Source of the DNA: Ypsolopha sequella
Lineage: Eukaryota > Arthropoda > Insecta > Lepidoptera > Ypsolophidae
NCBI GenBank assembly: GCA_934047225.1
Contig: OW203992.1
Coordinates: 19,953,501-20,017,500, forward strand
Direction: 5' to 3'
DNA length: 64,000 nt
Shown here: piece by piece, positions 59,871 through 64,000 of the stretch
How positions within the stretch are numbered: the stretch's first letter is position 1
Layout: every line of letters begins with the position of its first letter
Program-made: the position numbers and the translations under genes
The notes under the pieces: generated by a model
Told to the model about the DNA's origin: nothing
Databases searched by the model: none
Seen by the model: only the letters and a program-made list of their open reading frames with translations

Positions 59871-62740
59871 TAAATAATAAAATGCGTAATGGCTGTAACG
59901 GCAGACCCAATCGGCAATAAAACGCATTGCCGTTCATCTTGATGGTCGACGCAAAACGCCCGACCTACTATCTGTCATCCATCCAGACAAATTTTAATGG
60001 ATGGTCTTCAATCTCAGTCTCTTAAACCTTAAACCGTAAAAGCTTTGAACTACCTACATTCATGTAATGACCTAAGTTACTATCTATAGGCTGTTTTCAA
60101 GAGAAAGATACAGAACAAATAACCCCAAAATGGTAAGAGTATAAGACTTGCGCGGATGCCGATGCTGCTCACAAATCGGGCACCGCGCCGTAACGCCACG
60201 CCGATTTGGTTGGAACGGGTATGTTGGGTACCCGCACAAGGCACGGTCGGCGACCCGACGGCTGCGGTCAGGACAGGGCTCCTGCTGACCGACTTCGCGA
60301 GCTTGCTTACTTACCATGCTACACGACACCTATTGGATTTGCGTGGGATTCGCACGCACTCGTACGCATCCAACGGTACTTCCTCTGCGAAGATTGAAAC
60401 TTCTACTTAATTCACGTAAAACGCATAGTTTATCAACTATCTTGCTATGCCATCTCCGCGACGCTTGTGGCATCATTCCTAAACTGCTATCTGCATCGTA
60501 TAATAACGACGCAATAAACTGTATCGAAACAATAGGTCTTATGAAAATAAATAAGCGATGTGCGCATGGAATATTCACTTTATTCGCTGTTCTTGATCGT
60601 TAAGCCTGCGGCTGTCGTTCACTATAGTTTAGCTCATAATTTTCTTTGGACGATCTACGTATTATATCGTCTATTCAAGAATTTGCCAATATAGTCTTAC
60701 GTAGGTAGGCTCTCCTCGCTGCTAGCTATTGATAGCTCAACCTTACCCTGTTATTGACGTCATTAGTAGGTACTTCATTGTTCTTAGAGAGGAATCATCT
60801 ATAAAGTGTTATATTACGAATAAATGCAACTTGTAGAGCGTCTCAAATATATCTAAAATAATTAAGACCACGTCTAAAAAATAGCTAATTAAAGCTACAC
60901 AAACGTTACCACGCTCAGTGAAAGCAAGATACGTATGTGACCCATTTAACGAAGCAACGACGACGCGTCGAAGTAAAACAAGAGTGTTTTGCGAGGCGTT
61001 GACATCTCAATAGCGTAATTTGTCTAATCAAATTCTGTCACGTAAATGTTGTATGGCATGGGTCAGTGTTACTGGAGCACCACATCGCGGGTAGCTGTGC
61101 TGGTGACCGTTACCGCATGCATAATGCCGACCGCGAGTTGTTCCACTGCTGTAACGACATGCACTTGCAGCGCGCTATGACTCTACGATCCGGGAATCGG
61201 CACCAACTCCTGATTGTCGGAATTTACCTTCAAATTACCGACTAGCATTCGAATTTAATACGATACGTCTGGTCAAGAGCTACCATCTCGAACCGCACGA
61301 TTTGTGTCACCGCATACTCTAGATGATGAGAAATGCGGGCGCAATCTCGAGTGTCATCCCAACATGTCACGCTATTGTTTTCGCTAGATTATTGCGTTGG
61401 TCACGGCTTATCCATCTTGGTGTAAAGTGGCCAGCGCTACGGGGCCACCTGACCTCGTCGGTCGCTAATGTAGCCCTCTGCCGGAGGCGTAAATCGATCA
61501 GCCCTTGTTACTAGACTATTACTTAGGCATCCGCCTGCCCTACTCCCTTGTCTGTGCCCTGTTTCTAAAACAAGCTTAATAAACATCTCTTCTCTACTGA
61601 AAAATTATGAAGTTTTCCTAAAACTTGAGGAAAACGGATTCAAGGAATTGAATTTTCCTCATCTCATCATCCCAAAACGACTGTATTATAATAGTACCTA
61701 TTAATCACCAAACTGTTAGTGTAGTGTAGGTATTGTACATAATATTAGACTATGTAGCTGAAACAGGACAAGATTTTTAATCAGCACTGTACGGTACGTA
61801 CCCCGGTATCTCGCGTCAATCAATAAAGATGTAGGTTAGTAATTTGACCTAAAACTTTTGTGATTCAAACAAAGTTTTTGTGTATCATCCGCAAAACTGC
61901 GATAAAAAAACAAAGAATCGCATAGTGATGCCCGATAAGGCTGACATGAATGGCAGTAACATTGTATTGTTTTGCATCGTGGTGTAGTTAATTTGCTCGC
62001 GAAGAGACTTCAGCGATTGGAGATAAAGACGAACGCCAGATGGGTGCTTCGTTCCCGCTGATGCCGCGCCGCGATCCGTGACACTGATAAAACGAGACTA
62101 ACGCTTCCTGGCAGCTCGGATATATGTCGCGCTGGCTCTGCTTTATGGGATCATTAATATAACCGTCGTTATGACGTCATAATTTGCTGTAATTATAATT
62201 AGCAATGAGCCTTCGGGAAAAGTATCTACCTGTCTCAATACCATTTAAGAAGCCGTTGCTGATGGTTTAATGGCTGTTTCTTGGAGGTCCGTTAAAGCAT
62301 GGATGATTGTGGGAAGTGTGAAATATTGATAGTTTGCGGTATTGTGTATTGTTACCGTGGTGCTGTCACTATTGCGTAAACGAGAAGCGTCGGATCGGCT
62401 GAATTAGCTCCCGTTATCGCCTACCACGACAAGAGTGTCAGGTGTTCCACTAAAACAATGTCAAGTTTGGAAAAGCATTGTTACATTTTTAGCAGAATAC
62501 AATTAGAATTGAGATCAGACCGTTCTCTGTTGTCTGAGGCTCCCTCTGACAAAACATTACAGCATTTAAGTTATATATCATTCATAGTTAGTAGAACTGA
62601 TAATTGACTTCTCTTGTCTTATATTTGATTAATTATATTATATATATACGAAAACATAAAATATAATCACAGGTTAGTAAAATATATTTCGACCACTAGT
62701 TGTGGTCGGCATTACATGGATATTAATTAATATTTACAAT
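59871..62740. other. No assigned gene; GC-richer patches
   Basis: Moderately GC-rich patches at 60150-60300, 61060-61550 and 62000-62140 lack repeats and have no recognisable coding motif. They could be regulatory or exonic sequence of a gene outside the window. No tRNA or rRNA is seen. Confidence 0.35.
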
Positions 62741-63018
62741 TATATATACAAGGTGACTTTTTGATTATCGTCCAAATTCATACTGGAGGCTTGATAAGTG
62801 ATCAGTATCTTGGATCAGTAACAATTTTTGTGAAATTCGTATAATGAAATTTCGGCTTCTCATATAAATTCAGTTCCAGTCCCGAGTGAATCACTATGGG
62901 GAGTCGAAATTTCATTTTACGAATTTCACAAAAATTGTTATTGATCCATGATACTGATCACTTACCAAGCCACCAGTATGAATTTGGACGATGATCAAAA
63001 AGTCACCTTGTATATATA
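62741..63018. mobile_element. Palindromic MITE, ACAAGGTGAC termini (copy 2)
   Basis: TATATACAAGGTGACTTTTT and AAAAAGTCACCTTGTATATA are perfect inverted ends. The arms pair along nearly the whole element. It is about 85-90% like 20266-20535 by eye. Confidence 0.93.
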
Positions 63019-63389
63019 AAAGGTAAAAATTAATAATTATAAATTATAGGTAAGTAAAAGTATGATATTGAATATTTTATTTTTATAATGATAAATTATA
63101 GAATGATACGAGTACTTTGACACAGCTCGGTTTAAGGAACTATAGTTTTAGTAACCCCAGATAAAAGTCTACAAATGGCATGTTGGGTGGCACGACACGT
63201 TTTAAAATATGCATTAGACTTGTTTGTAAGCGAAACACCAGAACTAATTAACCAAAATAGTTATGTTAAAATCACCCGTGACATCTTCACCCACAAAATC
63301 CTCGATCGCTCAGTGCATTGTGCTAGTAATGGAGATATCTTTTTTATTTTGTAACGACAATAATGGCCTACTGTCTATTCCGCAAAAAG

Positions 63390-63476
63390 CTTAAGTGGAG
63401 TAGGTGCCGAAACGAGAATGCAATTAAAAATATTAAGTGGAGTAGGTGCCGAAACGAGAATGCAATTAAATAGTAT
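63390..63476 (+). repeat. Tandem duplication, about 43-bp unit
   Basis: TTAAGTGGAGTAGGTGCCGA followed by AACGAGAATGCAATTAAA occurs at 63390 and again at 63433. Confidence 0.9.
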
Positions 63477-63483
63477 ATTTCAT

Positions 63484-63602
63484 TACGAGTGCGGAAAGCC
63501 TGTCATTGCAAAGAGTTCCGACAAATGTCTACCCGAGCCGAGGCGCAGCCGAAGGTGAGGGTTGACAGTCGGAACAAGTTGCAATGACGGTTCCGCACGT
63601 GT
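63484..63602. repeat. Inverted repeat flanking the end-of-window ORF
   Basis: GAGTGCGGAA ... GTCATTGCAA and TTGCAATGAC ... TTCCGCACGTG are inverted arms. An inner pair, GTTCCGAC and GTCGGAAC, extends them around a GCCGAGGCGCAGCCGAAGG centre. Confidence 0.8.
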
Positions 63603-63678
63603 ACTGAACAACTATTTTTAATACAGTTGCGAAAAAATGAAGCAATTTAATAAAATAATAAAAACACAATAAACTCAA

Positions 63679-63882
63679 CTAACTAATACTCCACGCAATA
63701 AATTCGTAGTATGTAGATATGTAGCAACTTTTTGACTTTTCCCGTAAAATGTTTTCCGAAGCATTTTGTGCAATTATACTGAGTTCCGGTGGTGTCAATT
63801 CAAATAAAATATCGTCGAAATTACTCATTTTGTGCAACAAACAACTAAACCCGCAAAGAAAATTTTTGGAAAATGGCGCCAA
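63679..63882 (-). CDS. Possible tyrosine-recombinase-like N-terminal fragment
   Basis: From ATG at 63882 the frame gives 67 residues. A second ATG at 63828 starts MSNFDDILFELTPPELSIIA. The part SENILREKSKSCYISTYYEF followed by IAWS resembles the SAM-like N-terminal domain of tyrosine recombinases, such as the Crypton/KIAA1958-like proteins common in Lepidoptera (pattern LP-x-KS-x-x-x-Y-x-x-x-Y-x-x-F-x-x-W). It stops before any catalytic region, so this is a first exon or a truncated copy. Confidence 0.4.
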   Translation of the reverse strand: MAPFSKNFLCGFSCLLHKMSNFDDILFELTPPELSIIAQNASENILREKSKSCYISTYYEFIAWSIS

Positions 63883-63889
63883 CCGTAAA

Positions 63890-64000
63890 AGAATATAAGC
63901 AGAGATTTTTTTTTGGTATCTTCACCCATTCGGGGTAGGTAAAGGGAACTATGCCCATACAGCCAAGCCAAGTCTTCAGTAGAATTTTTTTATTGATATG
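63890..64000. repeat. Dispersed repeat at the right edge
   Basis: GGTATCTTCACCCATTCGGG and AGCCAAGCCAAGTCTTCAGT look like part of a dispersed element that continues beyond the window. Confidence 0.35.

Overview
This window looks like nuclear DNA from a lepidopteran (moth or butterfly). It is AT-rich, with small exons separated by kilobase introns. Non-coding space is filled with dispersed repeats whose ends carry the TTAGGGTTCC / GTCCGTCTGTC words that are common in Lepidoptera. There are also RTE-, Jockey-, BEL/Pao-, hAT-, Tc1- and mariner-type elements and many palindromic MITEs. No operons, viruses, CRISPR arrays or bacterial features are present.

Layout. 1-4.1 kb: decayed RTE-type reverse transcriptase on the minus strand plus a decayed hAT transposon with an exact 8-bp target duplication. 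4.4-6.2 kb: a 5'-truncated Jockey-like retrotransposon with an open RT frame (minus). 7.4-8.2 kb: a long-armed MITE ending about 180 bp before a start codon. 8.4-23 kb: a four-exon plus-strand gene for a UBE2QL1-like ubiquitin-conjugating enzyme. Its first exon encodes an array of SUMO-interacting-like motifs. Its second intron holds a full-length BEL/Pao LTR retrotransposon (12099-18933, apparently identical LTRs), and its third holds a copied scrap of the gene's own exon C, a MITE and a dead Tc1 element. 27.4-28.4 kb: Nedd8 (minus, three exons). 28.8-30.1 kb: two non-LTR retrotransposon fragments. 30.7-44.9 kb: Tango6 (plus, five exons), with introns full of MITEs. 45.7-53.4 kb: a minus-strand gene for a single-pass membrane protein with an FN3 domain and a ZP-N-like domain; its 5' exons are unresolved. 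53.4-64 kb: mostly unassigned sequence with MITEs, a possible promoter or first exon near 56.1-56.3 kb, and the start of a possible tyrosine-recombinase-type ORF at the right edge.

Gene relations. The E2-like gene and Nedd8 are convergent, Nedd8 and Tango6 are divergent, and Tango6 and the FN3/ZP gene are convergent. The E2-like enzyme and NEDD8 both belong to ubiquitin-family conjugation, but nothing here shows that they work together. Exon structures rest on splice motifs, phase matching and family resemblance only; no transcript data were available.

Most notable signals: (1) a predicted SIM-array/E2Q-like fusion joined by a phase-compatible GC-AG intron; (2) a 39-bp minisatellite that repeats the 3' splice site of an FN3 exon in multiples of 13 codons; (3) a copy of E2 exon C lying between inverted arms inside the next intron; (4) a family of TTAA-flanked elements with GGCG termini, repeatedly nested in other repeats; (5) several very long, well-matched palindromes.
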